Below, piece by piece: positions 43,332 through 53,600 of a stretch of DNA of 64,000 bases; within the stretch, counting starts at the first letter, position 1; every line of letters starts with the position of its first letter. Made by a program: the position numbers and the translations under genes. The notes beneath the pieces are model-generated. The model saw only the letters and a program-made list of their open reading frames with translations. It ran no database searches and was not told where the DNA came from. Origin of the DNA: an uncultured Oscillospiraceae bacterium (GTDB taxonomy: Bacteria > Bacillota > Clostridia > Oscillospirales > Oscillospiraceae); NCBI GenBank assembly GCA_947626905.1, contig CANQUE010000004.1:17351-81350 (forward strand). Direction: 5' to 3'.

Positions 43332-44621
43332 ATGGGAGATGGCAGTAGTTGGCTATCTGTCCTTTTCCTTCTCGCCCTGGTGGGCTTTGCCACATATTTC
43401 GCCGTGGCGGAAACGGCGTTCGCATCCGTGTCCCGCAACCGCATCCGTGTCCGGCAGGAGCGGGGCGACCACCGGGCCAAAAAAGCCCTGTACGTTCTGG
43501 ATCACTTTGACCGGGCCATTACCACGATCCTCATCGGCACCAACATCGCCCATCTGGCGGCGGCGGCCGTGGTGACCGTATTCGTCACCCGCCAGTGGGG
43601 CGTGGGGAAAGTGGTGTGGGGCACCATCGCCACCACGCTGGTCCTGTTCTTTTTCGGGGAGATGCTCCCCAAGAGCATAGCGAAAAAATACAGCGAGCGG
43701 TTCAGTCTTGGCACCGCCGGTTCGCTGTGCTTTTTTATGCGCTTTTTCGCGCCCATATCGGCCCTTCTCACCGCCATTGGCCAGGCGGCCGCCCGGCTCT
43801 CCAAGGGAGAGGGCGAGGTGTCGGTGACGGAAGACGAGCTGTATGATCTGATCGAGGACATGACCGACGCGGGCAGCCTGGACGAGGAACAGGGCGACCT
43901 GGTCCAGTCGGCGCTGGAATTCGCCGACATCACCGTGGAGCACGTGCTCACCGCCCGGGTGGATATGGCCGCCATCGACGTGGCCTGGCCGGCGGAGCGG
44001 ATCATCGACTTCATCCGCTCCCAGCGGCATACCCGGCTGCCGGTATATGAAAACGACACCGACAACATCATCGGCATCCTGCAGATCCGCAAGTACATCA
44101 AGGCCTGGCTCAGCCAGGGGGACGGGGTGGCGCTGCGGGCGCTGCTGGACCCGGCCTATTTCGTCCCGGCCACCACCAAGGTGGACGACCTGCTGCCGGA
44201 GCTGAGCCGCAACCGGCAGAACATGGCCATCGTCACCGACCCCTGGGGCGGCACCCTGGGCATCGTGACGGTGGAGGACATCGTGGAAGAGCTGGTGGGC
44301 GAGATCTGGGACGAGGAGGACGAGGTGGAGGAATACTTCCGCCCCATCGGCGGCGGCCGGTATGAGGCCGACGGCCGGTTAGACGTGGACGAGCTGTTTG
44401 AACGGCTGGACTTCAAGGACCCGGAGGACAACGAGGAGCTGATCCACAAGCCCCTGGCCGAGTGGACCCTGGAGCAGTTCGATCTGATGCCCGCCCAGCG
44501 GGACACCTTCACCTACCACGGCCTGGAGTTCACCGTATCCGACGTGCGCCAGCACCGCATCCGCAAGCTGACCGTCCGGCGCCTGCCGGAGGCGGCCCAG
44601 GAAGAGGAGGCGGGCCGATGA
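43332..44621 (+). CDS. CNNM/CorB-family transporter (hemolysin-C-like), first copy
   Basis: A 429-residue protein. The N-terminal DUF21/CNNM membrane domain (residues about 1-135) has FAVAETAFASVSRNR and FFFGEMLPKSIAKKY; a pair of CBS domains follows (about 195-325; TRLPVYENDTDNIIGIL and MAIVTDPWGGTLGIVTVEDI), then an acidic linker and a CorC/HlyC C-terminal domain. Bacterial CNNM proteins export Mg2+ with Na+ influx; the hemolysin name is historical. GAGGTGG lies about 10 bases before ATG. It overlaps a paralogue by 4 bases. Confidence 0.9.
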   Translation: MGDGSSWLSVLFLLALVGFATYFAVAETAFASVSRNRIRVRQERGDHRAKKALYVLDHFDRAITTILIGTNIAHLAAAAVVTVFVTRQWGVGKVVWGTIATTLVLFFFGEMLPKSIAKKYSERFSLGTAGSLCFFMRFFAPISALLTAIGQAAARLSKGEGEVSVTEDELYDLIEDMTDAGSLDEEQGDLVQSALEFADITVEHVLTARVDMAAIDVAWPAERIIDFIRSQRHTRLPVYENDTDNIIGILQIRKYIKAWLSQGDGVALRALLDPAYFVPATTKVDDLLPELSRNRQNMAIVTDPWGGTLGIVTVEDIVEELVGEIWDEEDEVEEYFRPIGGGRYEADGRLDVDELFERLDFKDPEDNEELIHKPLAEWTLEQFDLMPAQRDTFTYHGLEFTVSDVRQHRIRKLTVRRLPEAAQEEEAGR

Positions 44622-45877
44622 TCGCGTATGTTCTGGCTCTGTTGGTATGCCTGGCCCTGTCGGCATTCTTCTCCGCCTCGGAGATGGCCCTTTCCTCGGC
44701 CAACCGCCTGCGGCTGGAGAGCGCCGCCGACAGCGGCAGCCGTTCCGCCAAAACGGCGCTGGGCCTGCTGGACGGATTTGACAACGCCCTGGGCGTCATT
44801 TTGATCGGCAACAACTTGGTCAACGTGGCCTCCAGCTCCATCAGCTCCGTTATCGCCATCACCATCGCCGCCAAGGCGGGGCTGGCGGACGGACTGTGTT
44901 CCACGGCGGCCACCGTGATCGTGACCGTGCTGGTGATCATCTTCGGCGAGACCATGCCGAAGATCCTGGCAAAGAAAAACGCCACCCGGCTGACCCTGGC
45001 GGTGGCGGGCCCGATCCGGGTGCTGGCGGTGGTGCTCACGCCTCTGGTCTGGTGCGCGGTGGGCCTGACCCGGCTCATCACCAAGCCCCTGCACGGGGAG
45101 TCCGCCGAGGACGACCAGGAGGCGGCGGTGGAGGAGCTGCAGTCCATCATCGAGACCGCCCAGGACGAGGACGTGCTGGACGACGACCGGGGCGAGCTTT
45201 TGCAGGCGGCCCTGGATTTCGGAGAGATCTCCGCCAGCCAGGCCATGACCGCCCGGGTGGATATGATGGCCCTGGACGTCGACGACAGTCTGGAGGAGAT
45301 CCTGCGCCAGGTGGCCGACGTGCCTTATTCCCGGCTGCCGGTCTATGAGGGGGACACCGACAACATCATCGGCGTGCTCCATCTGAACACCCTGTACCGG
45401 GCGCTGCTGGAGGGCGGCCAGATCGACCTGCGGTCCCTGCTGACGGAGCCCTGCTGGGTATACAAGACCGTGAAGCTGCCGGCGGTGCTGGAAAAGCTGC
45501 GCCAGCGGCAGACCCACCTGGCCATCGTCACCGACGAGTACGGCGGCACCGCCGGCGTCATCTCCATGGAGGACGTGCTGGAGTACCTGGTGGGGGACAT
45601 CTGGGACGAGACCGACGAGGTGGAGGAAGAGATCGTAAAGACCTCGGAGGACAGCTGGGAGCTGGACGGGGATCTGCCCATCGGGGACTTTCTGGAGCTG
45701 GTGGATCGCGGCGAGGACGGCTTCGACTTTGAGAGCGAGACCGTGGGCGGCTGGGTCATGGAGCTGAACGAGGGCTATGCCCCGCCGGGATGCGTCGTAA
45801 CATATGAGGACCTGGAGATCACCGTCCTGGAGGCGGATGACAAACGGGTGGAAAAGGTGCGGGTGATCCGAAAATGA
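44618..45877 (+). CDS. CNNM/CorB-family transporter, second copy
   Basis: A 419-residue paralogue of the preceding protein with the same plan: membrane domain (SASEMALSSANRLRLESAAD and IFGETMPKILAKKNATRL), CBS pair (SRLPVYEGDTDNIIGVL and LAIVTDEYGGTAGVISMEDV), CorC/HlyC domain. I chose ATG 44618, which overlaps the first gene stop as ATGA and has GAGGAGG upstream. The pair may form a heterodimeric channel or handle different metals; this is inference. Confidence 0.9.
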   Translation: MIAYVLALLVCLALSAFFSASEMALSSANRLRLESAADSGSRSAKTALGLLDGFDNALGVILIGNNLVNVASSSISSVIAITIAAKAGLADGLCSTAATVIVTVLVIIFGETMPKILAKKNATRLTLAVAGPIRVLAVVLTPLVWCAVGLTRLITKPLHGESAEDDQEAAVEELQSIIETAQDEDVLDDDRGELLQAALDFGEISASQAMTARVDMMALDVDDSLEEILRQVADVPYSRLPVYEGDTDNIIGVLHLNTLYRALLEGGQIDLRSLLTEPCWVYKTVKLPAVLEKLRQRQTHLAIVTDEYGGTAGVISMEDVLEYLVGDIWDETDEVEEEIVKTSEDSWELDGDLPIGDFLELVDRGEDGFDFESETVGGWVMELNEGYAPPGCVVTYEDLEITVLEADDKRVEKVRVIRK

Positions 45878-46560
45878 ACGAAACCGAAAACAAAAACGAC
45901 CGGGAAAACGAAGCCGATAAAGAGAGCCGGGCATTGCGGTTCTGGAAGGGCCCGGGGCCCTGGATCGTGGTGGCGGCGCTGCTGATCCCGTCGGTCTATG
46001 TGGGGCTGGTGAATCCCGGCCTGCTGGGGCAGCGGCTGTCCGCGGTGCTGTCCATCGCCGGGGCGGGCGTGGCCTTCATCTTCCTCACCACCGCCGGCCG
46101 GGTCCGCAAGGCCCTGAAGCAGGCCGCGGAGCGGTCCGCCCAGCCGGACGGGCCCGAGGGCGGCGCCCCGGCGGACGGGCCGGACAAGGTGCCGGACGAG
46201 GAGGAATATGAATTCCCCTTCCTGCGGCTGATGGATACCCGCAGCCGGCTGTATCTCTGCTTCGAGACCCGCAGCTGGTACGCCATCCAGTTCCAGACGG
46301 TGGCCACCCCCGGGGCCCACGGCGACAGGATGACCCCCAGCTGGTACCCCGCCGACGTGGACCACGATTACGCCACGAAGCAGGACATCTGGATCGCCAA
46401 GAGCGACCTGGTGGAATATGAGCTGGACCCCTTCCCGGTGGCCAACCTGCCCTGGAAAAACAGCGGCGCGCTGACGCTGAAGACCCCCACGGCCAAGTAT
46501 TCCTTCGCGCTGCTGGGCGACGTGGACGAGGACGAGCTGGACGATTTCTTTCAAAAATAG
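45874..46560 (+). CDS. Unknown protein with two membrane helices
   Basis: A 228-residue protein I do not recognise. A charged Lys/Glu/Asp N-terminus (residues 1-22) precedes two helices (about 29-47 and 54-73), then an acidic Pro/Gly linker (about 85-110) and a compact soluble C-terminus with DTRSRLYLCFETRSWYAIQF and SWYPADVDHDYATKQDIWI. Its ATG overlaps the second CNNM gene stop (ATGA), so it is the third member of that operon and could be an accessory subunit. A strong bidirectional terminator follows. Confidence 0.8.
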   Translation: MNETENKNDRENEADKESRALRFWKGPGPWIVVAALLIPSVYVGLVNPGLLGQRLSAVLSIAGAGVAFIFLTTAGRVRKALKQAAERSAQPDGPEGGAPADGPDKVPDEEEYEFPFLRLMDTRSRLYLCFETRSWYAIQFQTVATPGAHGDRMTPSWYPADVDHDYATKQDIWIAKSDLVEYELDPFPVANLPWKNSGALTLKTPTAKYSFALLGDVDEDELDDFFQK

Positions 46561-46569
46561 ACAACGAAA

Positions 46570-46595
46570 AAGCCCGGAGCGATTGCTCCGGGCTT
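46570..46595. terminator. Bidirectional terminator between the CNNM operon and rpmB
   Basis: AAGCCCGGAGC (46570-46580) pairs perfectly with 46585-46595 around GATT; A-run on the left side serves rpmB, TTCTGGTTT on the right serves the plus-strand operon. Confidence 0.8.
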
Positions 46596-46610
46596 CTGGT
46601 TTCGGAAAAA

Positions 46611-46799
46611 TCACACGGCGCGCTGGACCTTGCCGCTGCGCAGGCAGCGGGTGCACACGTACACATGCTGGGGTTTTCCGTCCACGATCGCCTTCACGCG
46701 CTTTACGTTGGGCTTCCACGTACGGTTGGAACGCCGGTGGGAGTGGCTGACCTTGATGCCGAAAGTCACGCCTTTTCCGCAAACCTCACATTTTGCCAT
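46611..46799 (-). CDS. rpmB: 50S ribosomal protein L28
   Basis: A 62-residue L28. MAKCEVCGKGVTFGIKVSHS and NVKRVKAIV are family segments; two CXXC pairs (CEVC and CTRC) make this the zinc-binding form rather than the zinc-free one induced under zinc limitation. AAGGAG precedes ATG. It has its own promoter and shares a terminator with the converging operon. Confidence 0.97.
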   Translation of the reverse strand: MAKCEVCGKGVTFGIKVSHSHRRSNRTWKPNVKRVKAIVDGKPQHVYVCTRCLRSGKVQRAV

Positions 46800-46840
46800 C
46801 GTAATCAGCTCCTTCCTGCTGTCCGGCGGACAGCCTCAAT

Positions 46841-46869
46841 ATAATAACAGACCGGCCGGGAAATTGCAA
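46841..46869 (-). promoter_or_regulatory. rpmB promoter
   Basis: On the minus strand: -35 TTGCAA (46864-46869), 17-base spacer, -10 TATTAT (46841-46846). A 6-bp hairpin CTGTCC/GGACAG lies in the leader at about 46818-46832. Confidence 0.7.
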
Positions 46870-46917
46870 GGGTTTTTTTCAATTCCGGGAAAAACTTGAA
46901 AAAATGCGGGATATCGA

Positions 46918-46947
46918 TTGCGAAACCACATAGGTATGTATTAAAAT
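46918..46947 (+). promoter_or_regulatory. Candidate hprK promoter
   Basis: -35-like TTGCGA (46918-46923), 18-base spacer, -10 TAAAAT (46942-46947), 46 bases before ATG. Confidence 0.45.
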
Positions 46948-46993
46948 GTACTGTGTATTTTCTTCTACTCTCTGACAGAAACGGGGGTCCCCC

Positions 46994-47935
46994 ATGGGCA
47001 AGAAATATACCGTTTCCCTGACCGAGCTGGTCCGGGAGCACAACCTGAAAGTGGTCCATGCCGCGCCGGATTACGCCACCATCCGCATCGGCTCCGTGGA
47101 CCTGAACCGGCCCGGCATCCAGTTGATGGGCTATCTGGATCACTTCGACGCCTCCCGTATCCAGGTCATCGGCCGGAGCGAGAACGCCATGATGGAAGAG
47201 CTGGACCGGGAAAGGCGGCTGGCGGGTTTTGAGGCGGTGATGGCCCGGCGGGTGCCTGCGGTCATCGTGGCCCACGCCGAACCGGTGCTGCCCGAGTGCC
47301 TGGAAATGGCCCAGAAGTACGGCGTGAACCTGCTCACCACCGACATAGACACCTCGGAGTTCTCCGCCCGGCTCATCTATTCCCTGCGCTATCATCTGGC
47401 CCCCCGGGAGACCATCCACGGCGTGCTGATGGAGGTCTACGGCGAGGGGATGCTCATCATCGGCGACAGCGGCGTGGGCAAATCCGAGACCGCCCTGGGC
47501 CTTTTGAAGCAGGGCCACCGGCTCATCGCTGACGACGCGGTGGAGCTCCTGCGCACGTCCAACTTCCATCTGGAGGGGCGCAGCCCCTCTCTGATCCGGC
47601 ATTTCATGGAGCTGCGGGGCATCGGCGTGATCAACGTCCCCAGCGTGTTCGGCATCGGCGCCGTCAAGCCCTCCTGCCAGATCGACCTGGCGGTGGAGAT
47701 GGAGCTGTGGGACGACAGCAAGCATTATGACCGCCTGGGTCTGGACACCAAGACCACAGAGTACCTGGGCGTCAGCATCCCCCTGGTGACCATCCCCGTA
47801 CGGCCCGGCCGGAACCTGGCGGTCATCCTGGAGCTGGCCGCGCTGACCAACCGGCAGAAAAAGACCGGTTACAACGCCGCCGAAGATCTGGTCCGCCAGG
47901 TGGATGAGAGCGTGGACAAGGGCCTGGAGTTTTGA
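46994..47935 (+). CDS. hprK: HPr kinase/phosphorylase
   Basis: A 313-residue HprK. It phosphorylates Ser46 of HPr and reverses this, setting carbon catabolite repression. The C-terminal kinase domain has ETIHGVLMEVYGEGMLIIG (with the catalytic His), Walker A GDSGVGKSETA (about 155-165), LIADDAVEL and the signature VINVPSVFGIGAVK. A GGGGGTCCCCC stretch precedes ATG, with no strong ribosome site. It heads hprK-murB-rapZ-whiA-dnaE, the conserved Firmicutes order. Confidence 0.96.
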   Translation: MGKKYTVSLTELVREHNLKVVHAAPDYATIRIGSVDLNRPGIQLMGYLDHFDASRIQVIGRSENAMMEELDRERRLAGFEAVMARRVPAVIVAHAEPVLPECLEMAQKYGVNLLTTDIDTSEFSARLIYSLRYHLAPRETIHGVLMEVYGEGMLIIGDSGVGKSETALGLLKQGHRLIADDAVELLRTSNFHLEGRSPSLIRHFMELRGIGVINVPSVFGIGAVKPSCQIDLAVEMELWDDSKHYDRLGLDTKTTEYLGVSIPLVTIPVRPGRNLAVILELAALTNRQKKTGYNAAEDLVRQVDESVDKGLEF

Positions 47936-47946
47936 GAGAAGCGTTT

Positions 47947-48858
47947 ATGGACTATACAAGTCTTATCCATGATATACGCCAGGCCCTGCCCGGGCTGGAG
48001 GTGCGGCAGGACGAGCCCATGCGGGAGCACTGTTCGTTCCGCATCGGCGGGCCGGCGGCAGCGCTGGCCCTGCCCCGGTCGGCGGAGGAGCTGGAAGCGC
48101 TGTGCGCCCTGCTGCGGCGGGCGGGGGAGAAGCCCCTCATCCTGGGAAAGGGGACCAATATCCTGCCCCCGGACGGGCGGCTGGACCGGTTCGTGGTGTG
48201 CGCCTGCCCCGGCGCGGGGCGCATCGCCGTTTCCGGCTGTACGGTGACGGCGGACTGCGGCGCCACGCTGGCGCAGACCGCCATGGCCGCGGCGGAGGCC
48301 GGGCTGACCGGTCTGGAATTTGCCCACGGCATCCCCGGCAGCGTGGGCGGCGGCGTGGTGATGAACGCCGGCGCCTACGGCGGGGAGCTGAAGGACGTGG
48401 CCGTTCGGACAGAATACCTGGACGATCAGCTGGTCCGCCGGACTGCGGAGGGGGCGGAGCAGGCGTTTTCTTACCGCCACAGCCTCTTCTCCCACAGCGG
48501 CGCGGTGGTGCTGCGGACGGCGTTCGCCCTGGCCCCGGCGGACCGGGAGAGCATCCTGTCGCGGATGCGGGAGCTGGCCGCCCGGCGGCGGGCCAGCCAG
48601 CCCTTGGAACAGCCGTCGGCGGGCAGCACCTTCAAGCGCCCGGCCGGAGGCTTTGCCGCCGCCCTCATCGACCAGGCCGGCCTGAAGGGCTGTTCCGTGG
48701 GCGGGGCCATGGTCTCGGAAAAACACGCCGGATTCGTGGTGAACACCGGTCTCGCCACGGCGGCGGACGTGCGGCGGCTGATGGAACACATACAAAAAAC
48801 GGTCCTGGCCCGCTCCGGCATATGGCTGGAGCCGGAGGTCCTGGTCCTGGAGGGGTGA
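47947..48858 (+). CDS. murB: UDP-N-acetylenolpyruvoylglucosamine reductase
   Basis: A 303-residue FAD enzyme making UDP-MurNAc for peptidoglycan. Visible: EHCSFRIGGPAAALALP (FAD binding), LGKGTNIL (variant of LGxGSN), GLEFAHGIPGSVGGGVVMNAGAYGGE (with the NAGAYG loop), FSYRHSLF and the catalytic-Ser segment QPSAGSTFKRP, then a final Glu. It is the type without the tyrosine loop. ATG 47947 fits family N-termini; a TTG at 47932 that overlaps the hprK stop is an alternative. Confidence 0.95.
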   Translation: MDYTSLIHDIRQALPGLEVRQDEPMREHCSFRIGGPAAALALPRSAEELEALCALLRRAGEKPLILGKGTNILPPDGRLDRFVVCACPGAGRIAVSGCTVTADCGATLAQTAMAAAEAGLTGLEFAHGIPGSVGGGVVMNAGAYGGELKDVAVRTEYLDDQLVRRTAEGAEQAFSYRHSLFSHSGAVVLRTAFALAPADRESILSRMRELAARRRASQPLEQPSAGSTFKRPAGGFAAALIDQAGLKGCSVGGAMVSEKHAGFVVNTGLATAADVRRLMEHIQKTVLARSGIWLEPEVLVLEG

Positions 48859-48862
48859 CGTG

Positions 48863-49717
48863 ATGGAGCTGCTCATCATTACCGGTCTGTCCGGCGCGGG
48901 CAAGTCCCGGGCGGCGGATATCTGCGAGGATCTGGGCTATTACTGCGTGGACAATATGCCTCCGGCCCTGCTGGGCCGGTTCGCGGCCCTGTGCCAGTCC
49001 AGCCAGGGCCGGTTCGAGCGGGTGGCGCTGGTGATGGACGTGCGCAGCGTGGAGAACTCCCAGGATCTGGAGCTGGCGCTGGAAGAGCTGGATGAACTGG
49101 AGTGCACGGTGCGCATCCTTTTTATGGAGGCGGACACCTCCACCCTCCTGCGCCGGTATAAGGAATCCCGGCGGCCCCATCCCTTGGGCCGGCCCGGGGA
49201 GAGCATCGGCCAGGCGGTGGAGCGGGAGCGGGCCTTCATGGCGCCGCTCCGGGACCGGGCGGATTTCATCCTCCGCACGGACGCCGCGCCGCTGAACGAG
49301 CTGCGGGCCCGGATCTGCCAATGCCTGCAGCGGGCGGAGCGGCGCTTCACGGTGAACGTGCTCAGCTTCGGCTTTCACAAGGGCCTGCCGCCGGAGGCGG
49401 ACCTGGTGTTCGACGTGCGTTGTCTGCCCAACCCCTTTTACCAGCCGGACCTGCAGCATCTGACCGGCCTGGACCAGGCCGTGGCGGAGTATGTCTTCCG
49501 GGGCGGGAACGCCCAGGCGCTGCTGGACAAGCTGTTGGAGCTGCTGGAGCTGCTGCTGCCGCTGTACGAGGCAGACAGGCCGGAGCTGACGGTGGCGGTG
49601 GGCTGCACCGGCGGCCAGCACAGGAGCGTCGCCATGGCCCAGGCCCTGGCCCGCGGGCTGGAGGCGCGGGGCGCGGCGGTATCTGTCCGGCACCGGGAGC
49701 TGGAGGCGGGAAAATGA
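48863..49717 (+). CDS. rapZ: RapZ: P-loop RNase adapter/nucleotide-binding protein
   Basis: A 284-residue RapZ (YvcJ). P-loop TGLSGAGKSRAA at residues 7-18, the DLGYYCVDNMPPALL segment, PHPLGRPGESIGQAVERER, then a C-terminal domain with SFGFHKGLPPEADLVFDVR, NPFY and CTGGQHRSVAMA. In E. coli it presents a small RNA to RNase E; in Firmicutes it binds nucleotides and affects competence. ATG 48863 is preceded by AGGGG. It couples to whiA by ATGA; yvcK, which usually lies between them, is missing. Confidence 0.94.
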   Translation: MELLIITGLSGAGKSRAADICEDLGYYCVDNMPPALLGRFAALCQSSQGRFERVALVMDVRSVENSQDLELALEELDELECTVRILFMEADTSTLLRRYKESRRPHPLGRPGESIGQAVERERAFMAPLRDRADFILRTDAAPLNELRARICQCLQRAERRFTVNVLSFGFHKGLPPEADLVFDVRCLPNPFYQPDLQHLTGLDQAVAEYVFRGGNAQALLDKLLELLELLLPLYEADRPELTVAVGCTGGQHRSVAMAQALARGLEARGAAVSVRHRELEAGK

Positions 49718-50622
49718 GCTTTTCCGCGGATGTGAAGACCGAGCTGTGCCGGGAGGGGCCCGGGAAAAAGTGCTGCGCCCTGGCGGAGGCTTACGGCGTG
49801 CTGCTGTATGCCAACGCCTTTACGCCCCGGCTGATCCGGATCATGACGGAAAACGACGCCTTCGCCGCCCGGCTGCCCAAGCTGTTCCACCGGGCGTTCG
49901 GGTCGGCCTTCGACGTTCTGCCCCCGGAACAAGCCGGGGGCAAACGCTCTTTTCTCCTCACCGACCGGGACAAGCTCCGGGCCATCTTCACCGCCTTCGG
50001 CTACGACCCGGACCGGGCCCTGGTCCACCACATCAACCTGGCGGTGGTGGAATCCGACTGCGACCGGGTCGCCTTTTTGCGGGGGGCCTTCCTAGCGGGC
50101 GGCAGCGTCACCGACCCGGCCAGGGGCTATCACCTGGAGCTGGCCACCGGCCACGAGAGCGTATGCCGGGAGATCCGGGCACTGCTGCTGGAAATGGGCT
50201 TTGAGCCCCGGGAGGCGGTCCGGGGCCGGAATTGGATCACCTATTTCAAAAAAAGCGGCGCCATCGAGGACCTGCTCACCACCATGGGCGCCGGCGTGTC
50301 CGCCATGGGCGTGATGCAGGCCAAGGTGGAAAAGCATATGGCCAGCGCCATGAACCGCATCACCAACTGCGACATGGCCAACGCCGACAAGGTCACCGAC
50401 GCGGCCGCCCAGCAGCTGGCCGCCATCCGGGCCATCGAGGCCGGGCCGGGGCTGGACAGCCTGCCCCCGGTATTGCAGGACACGGCGCTGTTGCGCATCG
50501 CCAACCCCTCCTGCAGCCTTTCCGACCTGGCCCAGCTGGCCTGGCCGGCGGTGACGAAAAGCTGTATGAGCCACCGGCTGCGCAAGCTGGTGGAGCTGGG
50601 CAACGAGATAAAGGAGCAATGA
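49714..50622 (+). CDS. whiA: WhiA sporulation/cell-division regulator
   Basis: A 302-residue WhiA. An N-terminal LAGLIDADG-like part (SFSADVKTELCREG, and FLRGAFLAGGSVTDPARGYH) is joined to a C-terminal helix-turn-helix (LRIANPSCSLSDLAQLAWPA, then MSHRLRKLVELG). WhiA binds DNA and influences division and, in actinomycetes, sporulation. ATG overlaps the rapZ stop (ATGA). It is followed at once by dnaE. Confidence 0.93.
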   Translation: MSFSADVKTELCREGPGKKCCALAEAYGVLLYANAFTPRLIRIMTENDAFAARLPKLFHRAFGSAFDVLPPEQAGGKRSFLLTDRDKLRAIFTAFGYDPDRALVHHINLAVVESDCDRVAFLRGAFLAGGSVTDPARGYHLELATGHESVCREIRALLLEMGFEPREAVRGRNWITYFKKSGAIEDLLTTMGAGVSAMGVMQAKVEKHMASAMNRITNCDMANADKVTDAAAQQLAAIRAIEAGPGLDSLPPVLQDTALLRIANPSCSLSDLAQLAWPAVTKSCMSHRLRKLVELGNEIKEQ

Positions 50623-50623
50623 T

Positions 50624-53600
50624 ATGTCCTTCGTCCATCTGCATGTACACAGCGAATACAGCCTCCTGGACGGGGCCTGCCGCATCGGCGAGATGGCCCG
50701 GCGGGCCAAGGAGATGGGCCAGGACGCCCTGGCCATCACCGACCACGGCGTCATGTACGGGGTGGTGGATTTTTACCGCGCCTGCCAGGCGGCGGACGTC
50801 AAGCCCATCATCGGGTGCGAGGTGTACGTGGCGCCCCGGAGCCGCACGGACAAAGAATACGGCCTGGACAACAACTACTCCCACCTGATCCTGCTGTGCA
50901 AAAACGAGACCGGCTATCACAACCTGTGCGCGCTGGTGTCGGAGGGATTCGTCAACGGCTTTTACATCCGCCCCCGGATCGACTGGCCCCTGCTGCATGA
51001 GCACGCGGAGGGGCTGGTATGCCTGTCCGGGTGCCTGGCCGGGGACATCCAGCAGAAGCTGGTCCAGGGCCAGTACGAGGCCGCCAAGGCCCGGGCTTTG
51101 GAGCTGGACCAGCTCTTCAGCCGGGGCAGCTTTTATCTAGAGCTGCAGGACCACGGCATCGCCGACGAGCGCCGGGCCGCCCAGGGTCTGATCCGTATCC
51201 ACAACGAGACCGGCATCCCCCTGGCCGTGACCAACGACGCCCACTATCTCACCCGGGAGGACGCCCACATCCAGGACGTGCTCATGTGCGTGCAGACCGG
51301 CAAGACCGTGGACGATCCCAGCCGGATGAAATTTGAAAGCACGGAGCTGTATCTCAAGAGCGAAGAGGAGATGCGCGCGCTGTTCGCCGACCTGCCCGAG
51401 GCATACGACAACACCGTCCGGATCGCGGACATGTGCGACTTCGACTTCGAGTTCGGCCACTACCACCTGCCCCGGTTCCAGCTGCCGGAGGGGGAAACGG
51501 ACAGCTTCGCGTATCTGAAAAAGCTGTGCTATTCCGGCCTGGCCGAGCGCTACCCGGGCTACGGAAAGGAGCTCTCGGACCGGCTGGACTACGAGCTGGG
51601 CGTCATCGGCCAGATGGGCTTCGTGGACTACTTCCTCATCGTCTGGGACTTTATCGCCTTCGCCAAGGGCCGGGGCATCCCCGTGGGGCCGGGCCGGGGC
51701 TCCGGCGCCGGCTCCATCGTCAGCTACACCCTGCACATCACCGACGTGGACCCCATCAAATACAGCCTGTTCTTCGAGCGGTTCCTGAACCCGGAGCGGG
51801 TCACCATGCCGGACATCGACATGGACTTCTGCGTCCGCCGCCGGGGCGAGGTGATCGACTATGTCAGCCATAAGTACGGCGCGGACCACGTGGCCCAGAT
51901 CGTCACCTTCGGCACCATGGCGGCCCGGGCGGCCATCCGGGACGTGGGAAGAGTGCTGAACGTGGGCTATGGCGAAACGGACGCGGTGGCCAAGAACGTC
52001 CCCTGGGCCCCGGGCATGACCTTGGACGAGGCCCTGCGGCTGTCCAAGCCTCTGAAGGAGATGTACAGCTCCGACGAGAAGATCCACGATCTGATCGACA
52101 CCGCCCGGGCCCTGGAGGGCATGCCCCGCCACGCCTCTACCCACGCCGCCGGCGTAGTCATCACGGAGCGGCCCCTCACCGATTACGTGCCCCTGGCCCG
52201 CAACGACGACGCCATCGTCTGCCAGTTCGACATGGTGACGCTGGAACAGCTGGGCCTTTTGAAGATGGACTTTCTGGGCCTGCGGAACCTGACGGTGCTG
52301 GAGGACGCGGCGGAGCTGGTGCGGCGGGTGGAGCCGGACTTCCGGGTGGAGACCATCCCGGAGGACGACCCGGACACCTTCCAGATGCTCACCGACGGCC
52401 GGACCAGCGGGGTGTTCCAGCTGGAATCCACCGGCATGACCGGGGTATGCGTGGGCCTGAAGCCCCGGTCCATCGAGGACATCACCGCCATCATCGCCCT
52501 GTACCGGCCCGGACCGATGGACTCCATCCCCCGGTTTCTGGACTGCGCCGTCCACCCGGAGCGCATCACCTACAAGCACGAGCTGCTGCGGCCCATCCTG
52601 GACGTGACATATGGCTGCATCGTCTATCAGGAGCAGGTCATCAGCATCTTCCAGCGCCTGGCCGGCTTCTCCCTGGGCCAGGCGGATATGATCCGCCGGG
52701 CCATGAGCAAGAAAAAGCACGCCGTCATCGACGCGGAACGGCGGGCCTTCGTCTACGGCGACCCGGCCCGGGGCATCCCCGGCTGCATCGCCAACGGCGT
52801 GAGCGAGGCGGTGGCCAACAGCATCTACGACGAGATCCTGGACTTTGCCTCCTACGCGTTCAACAAATCCCACGCGGTATGCTACGCCGTCGTGGCCTAC
52901 CGCACGGCCTGGATGAAGCGCCACTGGCCGCGGGAATACATGGCGGCGCTGCTGACCAGCGTGCTGGACTCCGCCGGAAAGGTGGCCGAATACATCGCCG
53001 AGTGCAAGGCCATGGGCATCGACCTGCTGCCGCCGGACGTGAACGAGTCCGACGCGGACTTCACCGTGGCGGGAAACAACATCCGCTTCGGTCTGGCCGC
53101 CGTAAAGGGCGTGGGCCGGGGCTTCGTACAGCAGCTGATGGCCGAGCGGCAGGCCGCGGGCCCCTTCACCGCTTTTGACGAGTTCTGCCAGCGGCTGTAC
53201 GGCAAGGAGCTGAACCGCCGGCCGGTGGAGAGCCTGATCCGGGCGGGGGCCTTCGATTCCATGGGCTACAAGCGCAAAGCGCTGCTGCAGGTGCTGGACA
53301 AGGTCCTGGAGGGGGTCAACTCCGCCGGGCGGAAAAACCTGGCCGGACAGTTCGACCTGTTTTCCATGGACGAGGAGGGGCCGGCGTCCTCTCTGGAGCT
53401 GCCGGAGGTGGAGGAATTCACCGCCGCGGAAAAGATGGCCATGGAAAAGGAGACCACCGGCCTGTACCTGACCGGCCACCCCATGGACAGCCACCGGGAA
53501 ACGGTGAAAAAGCTGGGCGCGGCCTCCATGGGGGCCATATTGGAGGACTTCGCGGGAGAGGACGGCCCCCGCCGGTTCCAGGACGGCCAGCGTGTCATCC

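Noticed and set aside
51137-53494. 785-codon minus-strand frame inside dnaE
   Set aside because: Antisense shadow of the polymerase; no ribosome site or domain.
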